64,000 nt of DNA from Kitasatospora aureofaciens (lineage in GTDB: Bacteria; Actinomycetota; Actinomycetes; Streptomycetales; Streptomycetaceae). Location: NCBI RefSeq assembly GCF_019192735.1, contig NZ_JAHTKP010000023.1:1-64000 (forward strand), given 5' to 3'. This document shows, in pieces, positions 17,555 to 24,195 of the stretch. Within the stretch, counting starts at the first letter, position 1. The number at the start of each line of letters is the position of its first letter. The notes below the pieces were generated by a model. That model ran no database searches. It was not told the origin of the DNA and worked only from the letters and a program-made list of their open reading frames with translations. The position numbers and the translations under genes were made by a program.

Positions 17555-18991
17555 TCAGGCTCCGGCGGGCTCGAAGACCGCCCAGTGCATGCCGTCCGTG
17601 GACTCGACCAGGCCGCCCTCGCGCAGCGGCTGGTCGCCGCTGCTCTCGCCGAGCAGGGCCTGGGCCTGGATCCGCGAGCCCTCCCAGTGCATCTTCGGCA
17701 GCTGGCCGAGCAGGCCCGCCTTGCGCTCGTCGGAGATGATCGCCCCGGGCCGCACCAGCGCGGCCTCGTCGGAGGCGCCGCCGCCGACCAGCTCGACGAA
17801 GGACTCGGCCTCCGAGGCGGAGCCCCTGGTGACCTTCTTGGCCTCGTCGAAGTAGGCCCGCTCGTCCTTGTCGACGTCGTAGAACTGGACCAGGAAGTCG
17901 TGGAAGAGGTAGTACTCGCGGCGGTAGCGGTCCTCGTACTCGCGGAAGCAGTCGTCCTCGGCGATCCCGCCGCGCAGCGCGGTGTTGATCGAGCGGGCGG
18001 CCAGCAGCGCGCTGTAGGTGGCGAGGTGGACGCCGGAGGAGAACAGCGGGTCGATGAAGCAGGCGGCGTCGCCGATCAGGACCAGGCCCGGGCGCCAGAA
18101 CTTCTCCTGGATGTAGGAGTAGTCCTTGCGCACCCGGATCTCGCCGTACGGGCCGTCGGTGACGCGGCGCGCCTCGGAGAGGTAGTCGGCGATCAGCGGG
18201 CACTCGGCGATCAGCTGGTCGAGCACCTTCTCGCGGTCGCCCTGGATCAGGTCGACGGCCGCCTCGCGGCGCAGCACCGCGCCGACGCTGGTGAGTTCGT
18301 CGGACAGCGGGATGTACCAGAACCAGCCGAGGCTGAACGAGGCGCAGATGATGTTGCCGGTCTTGGGGGCCGGCATCCGCTTGCCGCCCTCGTAGTAGCC
18401 GAAGAGGGCGATGTTGCGGAAGAAGTCCGAGTACGTGCGCTCGCCGCCCACCTTGCTCTGGATGCGGCTCTTGTTGCCGGAGGCGTCGACCACGTAGGTG
18501 GCCCGGACCTCGCGGCGCACGCCCTCGGCGTCGTCGAAGCGGACGCCGCAGACCCGGCCGCCCTCCTCCAGCACGTCCACCACCGAGCAGCGCTCGCGGA
18601 CGTCCACACCCTTGCGGCGGGAGTTCTCCAGCAGCAGCTGGTCGAACTTCATCCGCTCGACCTGGTAGGCGAAGGAGGTGGGGCCGGAGAACTTCTCGGA
18701 GACGGCGAAGTCGAAGGTCCACGGCTCTGGGTTGACGCCCCACCGGAACGTGCCGCCGTTCTTCTTCTGGAAGCCGGCCTCGGCCAACTCGTCGGTGACG
18801 CCGAGGAGTCGGCAGATCCCGTGCACGGTGGACGGCAGCAGTGACTCGCCGATCTGGTGCCGCGGGAACTCCTCCTTCTCCAGGAGCAGGACCCGGTGTC
18901 CCTGCATCGCGACGAAGGACGCAACCGTCGATCCGCCGGGGCCGCCGCCGACGACCACGACGTCGTATTCCTGTTCCAGAGCATGACTCAT
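17555..18991 (-). CDS. FADH2-dependent halogenase (flavin monooxygenase fold)
   Basis: 478 aa. N-terminal FAD motif VVVVGGGPGGST, then FPRHQIGESLLPS, typical of carrier-protein-type halogenases such as CndH, CmlS and SgcC3. FSLGWFWYIPLS is a variant of the WxWxIP signature that blocks the monooxygenase reaction, and GDAACFIDPLFSSG is the second FAD motif. The enzyme should chlorinate (or brominate) an activated substrate, likely an aromatic unit tethered to a PCP, using FADH2 from a separate reductase that is not in the window. It is the first gene of the eight-gene minus-strand operon. Start ATG 18991 has AGGGAAGG about 10 nt upstream. Confidence 0.93.
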   Translation of the reverse strand: MSHALEQEYDVVVVGGGPGGSTVASFVAMQGHRVLLLEKEEFPRHQIGESLLPSTVHGICRLLGVTDELAEAGFQKKNGGTFRWGVNPEPWTFDFAVSEKFSGPTSFAYQVERMKFDQLLLENSRRKGVDVRERCSVVDVLEEGGRVCGVRFDDAEGVRREVRATYVVDASGNKSRIQSKVGGERTYSDFFRNIALFGYYEGGKRMPAPKTGNIICASFSLGWFWYIPLSDELTSVGAVLRREAAVDLIQGDREKVLDQLIAECPLIADYLSEARRVTDGPYGEIRVRKDYSYIQEKFWRPGLVLIGDAACFIDPLFSSGVHLATYSALLAARSINTALRGGIAEDDCFREYEDRYRREYYLFHDFLVQFYDVDKDERAYFDEAKKVTRGSASEAESFVELVGGGASDEAALVRPGAIISDERKAGLLGQLPKMHWEGSRIQAQALLGESSGDQPLREGGLVESTDGMHWAVFEPAGA

Positions 18992-19128
18992 TGCCGGATG
19001 ACCTTCCCTGAAAGGGCAGTTGTGGGATGGACCGAGGCACGCCGGGGCCCGCGCAGCGGTGCGCGTCCGGTCCTTCTCGGTGTGTGTCGGGTGTGGGCGC
19101 AGATGCGGGTCCCACGTGAGCGAGCGGG

Positions 19129-19167
19129 CGGCCGAACCGGATCCGGGGGACGCATCGGGTTCGGCCG
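19129..19167 (-). terminator. Hairpin downstream of the LuxR gene
   Basis: Perfect 10-bp inverted repeat CGGCCGAACC (19129-19138) and its complement (19158-19167), with a 19-nt loop. It lies 130 bp beyond the LuxR stop and before the halogenase start, so it may end the regulator transcript. No T-run follows, as is usual in this GC range. It could equally lie in the leader of the halogenase operon. Confidence 0.45.
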
Positions 19168-19223
19168 CTCCCCGGTTGGCACCGGGAGGCTTCGCTTCGA
19201 TCCTGGCACGGTCTGCCGGGCCG

Positions 19224-19243
19224 GGACCAGGGAACTTTGGTCC
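19224..19243. promoter_or_regulatory. Inverted repeat upstream of halogenase operon
   Basis: GGACCA (19224-19229), 8 nt, TGGTCC (19238-19243). It lies about 235 bp upstream of the halogenase start within the 306-bp gap 18992-19297, which otherwise holds no gene. A 20-bp dyad is a fitting size for a dimeric LuxR-type activator site, but I see no convincing -10/-35 pair next to it. Confidence 0.35.
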
Positions 19244-19297
19244 ACCCCCCGGTCGGGCGGCCACCGTTCGGGCCGCGGTCCTACGGGCAGCGGCCAC

Positions 19298-19615
19298 TCA
19301 GGCGGCAAGCCGCTCGCAGGGGTCCGGGCGGGCGGGGGCCTGCTCCGAGCGGGCGATGCGGTACGCGAGTGCGGCCAGCCCGATCTGGAGCCGGGACTCC
19401 AGCCCCAGCTTCTCCAGAATGCTGCCGACATGCTTCTTGACGGTCCGTTCGCTGACCCGGAGCTGGCCGGAGATCTCACGGTTGGACCGCCCGACGCCGA
19501 GCAGGTCGAAGACCTCGCACTCACGGACGGAGAGTGTGGCGATGCTCGCCAGCGCGCCCGTCAATCGCGGGGCCGCTTCCCAGCCGGCCCGCCAGCTGAT
19601 CGGTTCCATTGCCAT
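19298..19615 (-). CDS. LuxR-family HTH-only transcriptional regulator
   Basis: 105 aa consisting almost only of a GerE/LuxR DNA-binding domain (about residues 28-90: LSVRECEVFDLLG, SNREISGQLRVSERTVKKHV, LEKLGL). No receiver or ligand domain is present, so activity is probably set by expression level or a partner. ATG 19615 has a near-perfect AAGGAGGAA 7 nt upstream. It is read toward the biosynthetic operon and divergently from the small secreted peptide gene, and is a good candidate for a pathway-specific activator. Confidence 0.9.
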   Translation of the reverse strand: MAMEPISWRAGWEAAPRLTGALASIATLSVRECEVFDLLGVGRSNREISGQLRVSERTVKKHVGSILEKLGLESRLQIGLAALAYRIARSEQAPARPDPCERLAA

Positions 19616-19652
19616 CGGCACGTTCCTCCTTCTGGACATGTCACCGGCGGGA

Positions 19653-19681
19653 ACGCTAGGCCGGGTTGCCATCCTTGTCAA
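19653..19681 (-). promoter_or_regulatory. Promoter of the LuxR gene
   Basis: On the minus strand TTGACA (19676-19681) is followed after exactly 17 nt by TAGCGT (19653-19658), a good match to the Streptomyces HrdB-type consensus (TTGAC-N17/18-TAgraT). The predicted transcript starts about 30 nt before the ATG at 19615, and the AAGGAGG lies inside it. Confidence 0.7.
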
Positions 19682-19697
19682 CGCACTAGTTGATCCG

Positions 19698-19726
19698 TTG
19701 ACTAGATCTGGCAATACATCTAGTCT
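19698..19726 (+). promoter_or_regulatory. Promoter with overlapping operator for the small peptide gene
   Basis: TTGACT (19698-19703), 17 nt, TAGTCT (19721-19726). A perfect 8-bp inverted repeat GACTAGAT (19700-19707) / ATCTAGTC (19718-19725) covers both elements, so a bound dimer would block polymerase. A further ACTAGT stands 16 bp upstream (19685-19690). TTGCC-N4-GGCAA (19732-19745) falls at the expected transcription start. Confidence 0.65.
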
Positions 19727-19815
19727 CATCCTTGCCACCGGGCAACCGGAGCCGACACCTCCGCACCCCCAATGCGGGGGCGCCCGACAGACCCCACCGA
19801 TCGGAAGAACTCCCC

Positions 19816-19983
19816 ATGAGCACGTACCGCCGCGCCCTTGCCGCTCTTTGCCTGTCCCTGTCCGCGCTGGTCGCGGCCGGGCTTGCCACTCAGGCGGACG
19901 GCGCCCGACCGACCGTCGCCGCCGGCGCCGCGACCACGACGCCGACGCAGCCCCTGCCGGCCGGCGAGATCGACTGGCCGTAA
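19816..19983 (+). CDS. Small secreted peptide, candidate signalling peptide
   Basis: 55 aa. Residues 1-30 form a textbook Sec signal peptide (basic MSTYRR, then a Leu/Ala core, AXA-like end around TQADGA), leaving a short mature part RPTVAAGAATTTPTQPLPAG and a final EIDWP. ATG 19816 has GGAAG 8 nt upstream. The gene lies between divergent promoters and an XRE/TPR-like regulator read in the same direction 208 bp downstream. Gene size, export signal, short C-terminal peptide and neighbour resemble RRNPP pheromone/receptor pairs (Phr, PapR, NprX). I know of no named family, so the signalling role is inference; it could simply be a cluster-linked secreted peptide. Confidence 0.75.
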   Translation: MSTYRRALAALCLSLSALVAAGLATQADGARPTVAAGAATTTPTQPLPAGEIDWP

Positions 19984-20032
19984 CCGGCCGCCACCGCACT
20001 CCCCCTGCCGAGGGCATGCCAGAACTCGACCG

Positions 20033-20048
20033 TTGCCAAATTTGGCAA
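20033..20048. promoter_or_regulatory. Perfect 16-bp palindrome, candidate operator of the XRE regulator
   Basis: TTGCCAAATTTGGCAA is a perfect palindrome in the 208-bp gap between the peptide gene and the XRE gene. The same half-site TTGCCA/TGGCAA recurs at 19666, 19709, 19732 and 20104, that is, in the LuxR/peptide promoter region too. This suggests one protein, most simply the XRE regulator, controlling all three genes. A weaker dyad TCCAA-N14-TTGGA lies at 20066-20088. Confidence 0.6.
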
Positions 20049-20191
20049 ACGAAACTCTGGAGACTTTCCAACCGTGTCGCAGATTGGACAACTGACTTGC
20101 TGGATGGCAAGGTGTCCGTGCGGGATACGGCCGGGGGAGATCTGCAGAAGCGGGTCCCGTGCCCGGAATCGGATCAACGCAGGAGGACGCG

Positions 20192-21433
20192 GTGCTGGAA
20201 CAACCGCTTTTCGGGCAACGACTTCGGCAACTTCGCCAGGAACGCGGGCTGTCGCAATCCAAGCTGGTGGGCCCCGGCATGTCGGCCGGGTATCTGTCCC
20301 GCCTCGAATCCGGGGCGCGACCGCCCACCGCCAAGGCGGTGGAGTACCTCGCCGACCAGCTGGGAGTACCGGCCTCCGCATTCGCGGAGGAACGCTCCAC
20401 ATCAATGGCGGAAGAGATCGCCACCGCCATTTCGGCCGGTGACGAGGAAACCGTCGCGCAGGTGCTGAGTTCCGTCGCGCAGAACGGCGAACAGGGATCC
20501 ACCGCACTGCGCTGGCTTTCCCTGTGGCTGCTCGTCCCGTCGGTCTCCCGGGAATCCGGCTCCGGGCCGGCGACGAATGACCAGCTCGAATCGATCGCAC
20601 ACCAACTCGTCGACCTCGCCGACCAGCTCGGTGTGCCCGCGCTCCAGCTCAGATCGAGACTCGTGCTGGCGCGCCGGCACAGATCCGCCGGCGACATGGG
20701 CACCGCCCACCGGCTGGCCGTGGAGGCTCGGCGGCTCGCCGCCGAGGACGGCCCCACCACCGCCGACCGGCTCCGGGCCCTGCTCGTCCTGATCTCCACC
20801 GAGGCCGAGATCGGCCGGCTCCAGGACGCTCTGGCCCACGCGGCCGAGGCGGAGCTGCTGCTGCCGGACGTCCCGGTCGCGCTCGGCGTCGAGGCCCTGT
20901 GGACGGCCGCCAACGTGTTCGTCCGCCAGGGCGACATCGCGAGCGCCGCCGACCGGCTCCAGCAGGCATTGGAGCGTCAGGACAGCCGGGCGGACATCAC
21001 GATGTGGCTGCGGCTGCGGCTCGCCGCCGCCTCGCTGTTCCTGCAGATGAACCCCCGCCGCCCGGAGGAGGCCGACGCGCTGCTGCGGGAGGCCGAGCCG
21101 GTCCTCGGGCTGGTCGCCTCCCGCCGGCAGCAGTTGGAGTTCCGGGCGCTCAGCGCGCACCTGCTGTTCGCCCAGGGGTACATCGCCGAAGCCGGACACC
21201 TCTGCACCAGCATCGGCGACGCACGCGCCGACCTCGGTATCCGCGACCGCCTCCGGCTGGAGGTGCTGGCCAACCAGATCGAGATCCTGCAGGGACGCGA
21301 GCAGGTCGGCATCCCGGCCATCGAGGCACTCGCCCGCCAGGCCCAGGAGGCGGCCAACGTCGATCTGGCGGCGGAGATCTGGCGCAACCTCGCCGAGACG
21401 CTGGCCGCCTCGCGCGTGCCCGGCCCGGCCTGA
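20192..21433 (+). CDS. XRE-family HTH regulator with helical-repeat (TPR-like) sensor domain
   Basis: 413 aa. Residues about 6-60 are an XRE/HTH_3 domain (FGQRLRQLRQERGLSQ, SAGYLSRLESGARPPTAKAV). Residues about 110-405 are Ala/Leu-rich amphipathic helix pairs of TPR type. This is the architecture of RRNPP receptors (PlcR, NprR, AimR) and also of several Streptomyces developmental regulators. The start is GTG 20192, because AGGAGG lies 5 nt upstream; an in-frame GTG at 20159 lacks an RBS. Its partner could be the 55-aa secreted peptide upstream. Likely autoregulated through the palindrome at 20033. Ligand and targets are unknown. Confidence 0.85.
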   Translation: MLEQPLFGQRLRQLRQERGLSQSKLVGPGMSAGYLSRLESGARPPTAKAVEYLADQLGVPASAFAEERSTSMAEEIATAISAGDEETVAQVLSSVAQNGEQGSTALRWLSLWLLVPSVSRESGSGPATNDQLESIAHQLVDLADQLGVPALQLRSRLVLARRHRSAGDMGTAHRLAVEARRLAAEDGPTTADRLRALLVLISTEAEIGRLQDALAHAAEAELLLPDVPVALGVEALWTAANVFVRQGDIASAADRLQQALERQDSRADITMWLRLRLAAASLFLQMNPRRPEEADALLREAEPVLGLVASRRQQLEFRALSAHLLFAQGYIAEAGHLCTSIGDARADLGIRDRLRLEVLANQIEILQGREQVGIPAIEALARQAQEAANVDLAAEIWRNLAETLAASRVPGPA

Positions 21434-21454
21434 GCAGCGCCTGAACACCGCGCC

Positions 21455-21474
21455 TCCGTCAGCGCACTGACGGA
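21455..21474. terminator. Short perfect hairpin after the XRE gene
   Basis: TCCGTCAG / CTGACGGA with a CGCA loop, 21 bp after the XRE stop and 34 bp before the next start. It may end the regulator transcript or act as an operator for the GNAT gene. Confidence 0.5.
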
Positions 21475-21507
21475 ACCTCACCAACCCTCGGACAGGAAGA
21501 CGCAGGC

Positions 21508-21987
21508 ATGACAGAATCGCCGCTCATGAACAGTGATCATCTGGTGGTCCGCCGCGCCGTCGACGCCGACGCGGCGGCGGTGGCGGAGGTCTGGATCCGC
21601 TCGTTCGACGCGGCGCTGCCGACCGTGCGGCGGCCCCGGGGGAACGACCGGATCCGTGCGTGGTTCGTCGAGAAGATCGTGCCGACCCGGGAGACCTGGG
21701 TGGCCGAGGCGGACGGCGCCGTCGTGGGCATGATGGTGCTCCACGACGGCGACCTCGACCAGCTCTACCTGGACCCGGACTGGCGCGGCCGCGGCCTCGG
21801 CGACCGGCTGGTCGCGGTCGCCAAGGAGCGCTCCCCCGAGGGCCTGGAGCTCTGGACCTTCCAGGTCAACACCGCGGCCCAGCGCTTCTACGAGCGCCAC
21901 GGCTTCGTGGAGAGCTTCCGCACCGACGGCAGCGAGAACGAGGAGCGCGAGCCGGACATCCGCTACGCCTGGAAGCCCCGGGCGTGA
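21508..21987 (+). CDS. GNAT-family N-acetyltransferase
   Basis: 159 aa, a complete GNAT fold. LYLDPDWRGRGLGDRLV (about residues 90-106) is the acetyl-CoA pyrophosphate-binding motif A, and NTAAQRFYERHGF is the usual C-terminal motif B. ATG 21508 has AGGAAG upstream. Substrate unknown. It follows the regulator by 74 bp and is ended by a strong hairpin, so it may be the last gene linked to the cluster, but such genes are also common as single units. Confidence 0.88.
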   Translation: MTESPLMNSDHLVVRRAVDADAAAVAEVWIRSFDAALPTVRRPRGNDRIRAWFVEKIVPTRETWVAEADGAVVGMMVLHDGDLDQLYLDPDWRGRGLGDRLVAVAKERSPEGLELWTFQVNTAAQRFYERHGFVESFRTDGSENEEREPDIRYAWKPRA

Positions 21988-21988
21988 G

Positions 21989-22021
21989 CCGGTGGGGCGC
22001 CGCCCGGCGGCGCCCCACCGG
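21989..22021 (+). terminator. Rho-independent-type terminator after GNAT gene
   Basis: Perfect 14-bp stem CCGGTGGGGCGCCG (21989-22002) with its complement (22008-22021) and a 5-nt loop, 1 bp after the GNAT stop. Confidence 0.8.
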
Positions 22022-22104
22022 GTAGCCGGTCAGAGCTCGACCAGCACCCCGGCGCCACGGTCCTGCCCCTCGCCGATGCCCACCAGCTCGGCCGGACCCC
22101 CTGG

Positions 22105-22524
22105 TCACGCCCGGGCGCGGCCCGAGGGGAGCAGCTCCGCGATGTCGTGCGGGAGGACGGCGGCGAGCTTGTCCATCAGCTCCGGGGCGAGCGCCGCGTC
22201 CAGCACCTCCAGGACGGCCGCCGCCTCCCGGATACCGCCGTCCTCGCTCGTTCCAGCCCGGTCGGCGACCCGTCCGGCGAAGACGGGCAGACCGAACCGC
22301 TCGGCGGAGGCGTGCGTGCGCCCCTCCGTGTCGGCCTCCTGCATCGCCTCCCGCACCGGCGCGGCCAGCTCGGGCGGCAGTTGGGCGGCCACGTGGGCGG
22401 CGAGTCCGGACGGGAGGCGCTCGCCGAGGGTCAGGAGGACGGCCTTGGTCGCGCGCGCGGCGGCGGCCCGGTCGGGGAGCCCGGTGAGTTCCTGCACGGT
22501 GGCGATGATCTCGTCGTACTTCAT
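22105..22524 (-). CDS. DUF2267 family protein
   Basis: 139 aa, one DUF2267 domain: MKYDEIIATVQELTGL, then RAAAARATKAVLLTLGERLP and a second helical copy ending in LMDKLAAVLPHDIAELLP. The function of the family is unknown; members are small cytosolic helical proteins, often near stress genes. The same frame continues for 23 codons past the TGA at 22105 to a second TGA near 22030; I read this as chance. No clear operon partner. Confidence 0.85.
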   Translation of the reverse strand: MKYDEIIATVQELTGLPDRAAAARATKAVLLTLGERLPSGLAAHVAAQLPPELAAPVREAMQEADTEGRTHASAERFGLPVFAGRVADRAGTSEDGGIREAAAVLEVLDAALAPELMDKLAAVLPHDIAELLPSGRARA

Positions 22525-22626
22525 GGCCGGATCCCCTTCCGCTACCGCTGCCGACTCGGCTGCCGCCGACGGGCGAGGCTGTGCAGAGGCTATGCATGTG
22601 AGGCTACGCCGCCGCGCCCGGGGCCG

Positions 22627-23460
22627 CTACGAGGGGGTGATCGGGAGGCGGCGCTTGTGCTCGGTCCGCCGGTAGTGGCCGAGCACCGTACGGAACACCT
22701 CCTCGCCGACCGGCCGCTCCTCCAGGAAGTCGTCCACCGCGTCGTAGCCGACGCCGAGCGCATCCTCGTCGGGGCGGCCGGGGACGAGCGACTCCAGGTC
22801 GGCCGTCGGCGTCTTGTCGACGAGCGCCGCAGGAGCACCCAACGCCTCAGCAACAGCTCGCACTTGACGCTTCGTCAGACCGGCGAGCGGCATGAGGTCG
22901 GCCGCGCCGTCGCCGAACTTGGTGAAGAAACCGCAGACCGCCTCCGCCGCGTGGTCGGTGCCGACCACCAGCCCGGCCGACGCGCCCGCCACCGCGTACT
23001 GGGCCACCATCCGCTGCCGGGCCTTGGTGTTGCCGCGGACGAAGTCCTCGTGCGCGCTGTCCTCGAAGGTCAGTCCGGCGGCCGCCAGGGCGTCCATCGC
23101 GGCGTCGGTCGCGGGCCGGATGTCCACCGTCAGGACGCGGTCCGGCCGGATGAAGTCGAGCGCGAGCCGGGCGTCCTCCTCGTCCGCCTGCACGCCGTAG
23201 GGCTGCCGCATCGCACAGAACGCCGCCTCGTACCCGGTGGCGCGCAGCCGGTCGACGGCGAGCCGGCAGAGCCGCCCGGCCGTCGTGGAGTCGATCCCCC
23301 CGCTGACGCCGAGCACCAGCAGGCGCGCCCCGGCCGCGCGCACCTGGTCGGCGAGGAACGCCACCCGGCGCTCGGCGTCCTGCGCGGCGCTGGGGACGGC
23401 GGCGACCCGCAGGGTGCGGGCGATCTCCCGCTGGAGGTCGGCGGGCAGGGGTTCGGACAT
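22627..23460 (-). CDS. nadE: NH3-dependent NAD(+) synthetase
   Basis: 277 aa, usual length of the short ammonia-dependent NadE. It makes NAD from nicotinate adenine dinucleotide, ATP and ammonia in the cytosol. The PP-loop is LGVSGGIDSTTAGRL (about residues 49-63), followed by the family blocks VRGNTKARQRMVAQYAVA, VVGTDHAAEAVCGFFTKFGDG and KTPTADLE. No N-terminal glutaminase domain. ATG 23460 was chosen because the homologous region starts there; an in-frame start 12 bp upstream is possible. Stands alone. Confidence 0.95.
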   Translation of the reverse strand: MSEPLPADLQREIARTLRVAAVPSAAQDAERRVAFLADQVRAAGARLLVLGVSGGIDSTTAGRLCRLAVDRLRATGYEAAFCAMRQPYGVQADEEDARLALDFIRPDRVLTVDIRPATDAAMDALAAAGLTFEDSAHEDFVRGNTKARQRMVAQYAVAGASAGLVVGTDHAAEAVCGFFTKFGDGAADLMPLAGLTKRQVRAVAEALGAPAALVDKTPTADLESLVPGRPDEDALGVGYDAVDDFLEERPVGEEVFRTVLGHYRRTEHKRRLPITPS

Positions 23461-23586
23461 AACGGCTCCCAATCAACGAGGGTGTTCCGGGAGTCAGCAT
23501 GATCGGTTCCATCGACAAGGCCAACAGATTTCGCCGTGATCGAATCCTCGATCACCTCCGCGCCCGAACCCGCGACCGGATCCTCG

Positions 23587-24195
23587 TCAGAGCCAGCCGC
23601 GCTCGTCCGCCACGCGCAGCGCCTCCAGCCGGTTGCGGCTGCCGGTCTTGGCGATGGCGGAGGAGAAGTAGTTGCGGACCGTCCCCTCCGACAGGTACAG
23701 CTTCACGGCGATCTCGGCCACGTCCGCACCCGATCGGCAGGCGTTGAGGACATCGCGCTCGCGGGCGGTGAGCGGGGAGGCGCCCGCGGCGAGGGTCGCG
23801 GCGGCCAGCTCCGGGTCCACCACCCGCTCCCCCGCGACGACCCGGCGGATCGCGTCCGCCAGCACCTCGGCCGGGGCGTCCTTCACGACGAACCCGACGG
23901 CGCCCGCCTCCATGGCGCGCCGCAGGTAGCCCGTGCGCCCGAAGGTCGTCAGGATCACCACCCGGCAGCCCGGCACCTGTTCGGCGAGGACCGCGGCCGC
24001 CGCCAGGCCGTCCAGGCCGGGCATCTCGATGTCGAGCAGGGCCACGTCGGGCCGGTGCTCGCGAGCCGCGTCCACCACCTGGTCGCCGCGGCCGACGGCG
24101 GCGACCACCGCGAAGTCGTCCTCCAGGCCGAGCAGCGTGCACAACGCGGTGCGGACCAGTTCCTGGTCCTCCGCGAGCAGGAGACGGATCGTCAT
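23587..24195 (-). CDS. DesR-like response regulator, NarL/FixJ family
   Basis: 202 aa. Receiver domain with Asp9/Asp10, phosphoacceptor Asp55 in ALLDIEMPG, Thr84 region and Lys at VVKDAP, then a LuxR HTH (about 138-195: LTARERDVLNACRSG, LSEGTVRNYFSSAIAKTGSRNR). Its ATG overlaps the kinase stop (ATGA), so the two are translated together. The Streptomyces/Bacillus relatives of this arrangement respond to membrane or cell-envelope state. The target here is not visible; the neighbouring small membrane protein is the simplest candidate. Confidence 0.93.
   Translation of the reverse strand: MTIRLLLAEDQELVRTALCTLLGLEDDFAVVAAVGRGDQVVDAAREHRPDVALLDIEMPGLDGLAAAAVLAEQVPGCRVVILTTFGRTGYLRRAMEAGAVGFVVKDAPAEVLADAIRRVVAGERVVDPELAAATLAAGASPLTARERDVLNACRSGADVAEIAVKLYLSEGTVRNYFSSAIAKTGSRNRLEALRVADERGWL

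Noticed and set aside
14637..17855. Long plus-strand frame over MIO, antiporter and halogenase genes
   Set aside because: Low-complexity His/Arg/Gln-rich translation without domains; the opposite strand holds three complete recognisable enzymes.
22030..22094. 23-codon in-frame extension after the DUF2267 stop codon
   Set aside because: No evidence for readthrough; the extension has no homology I recognise and the first TGA matches the usual family length.
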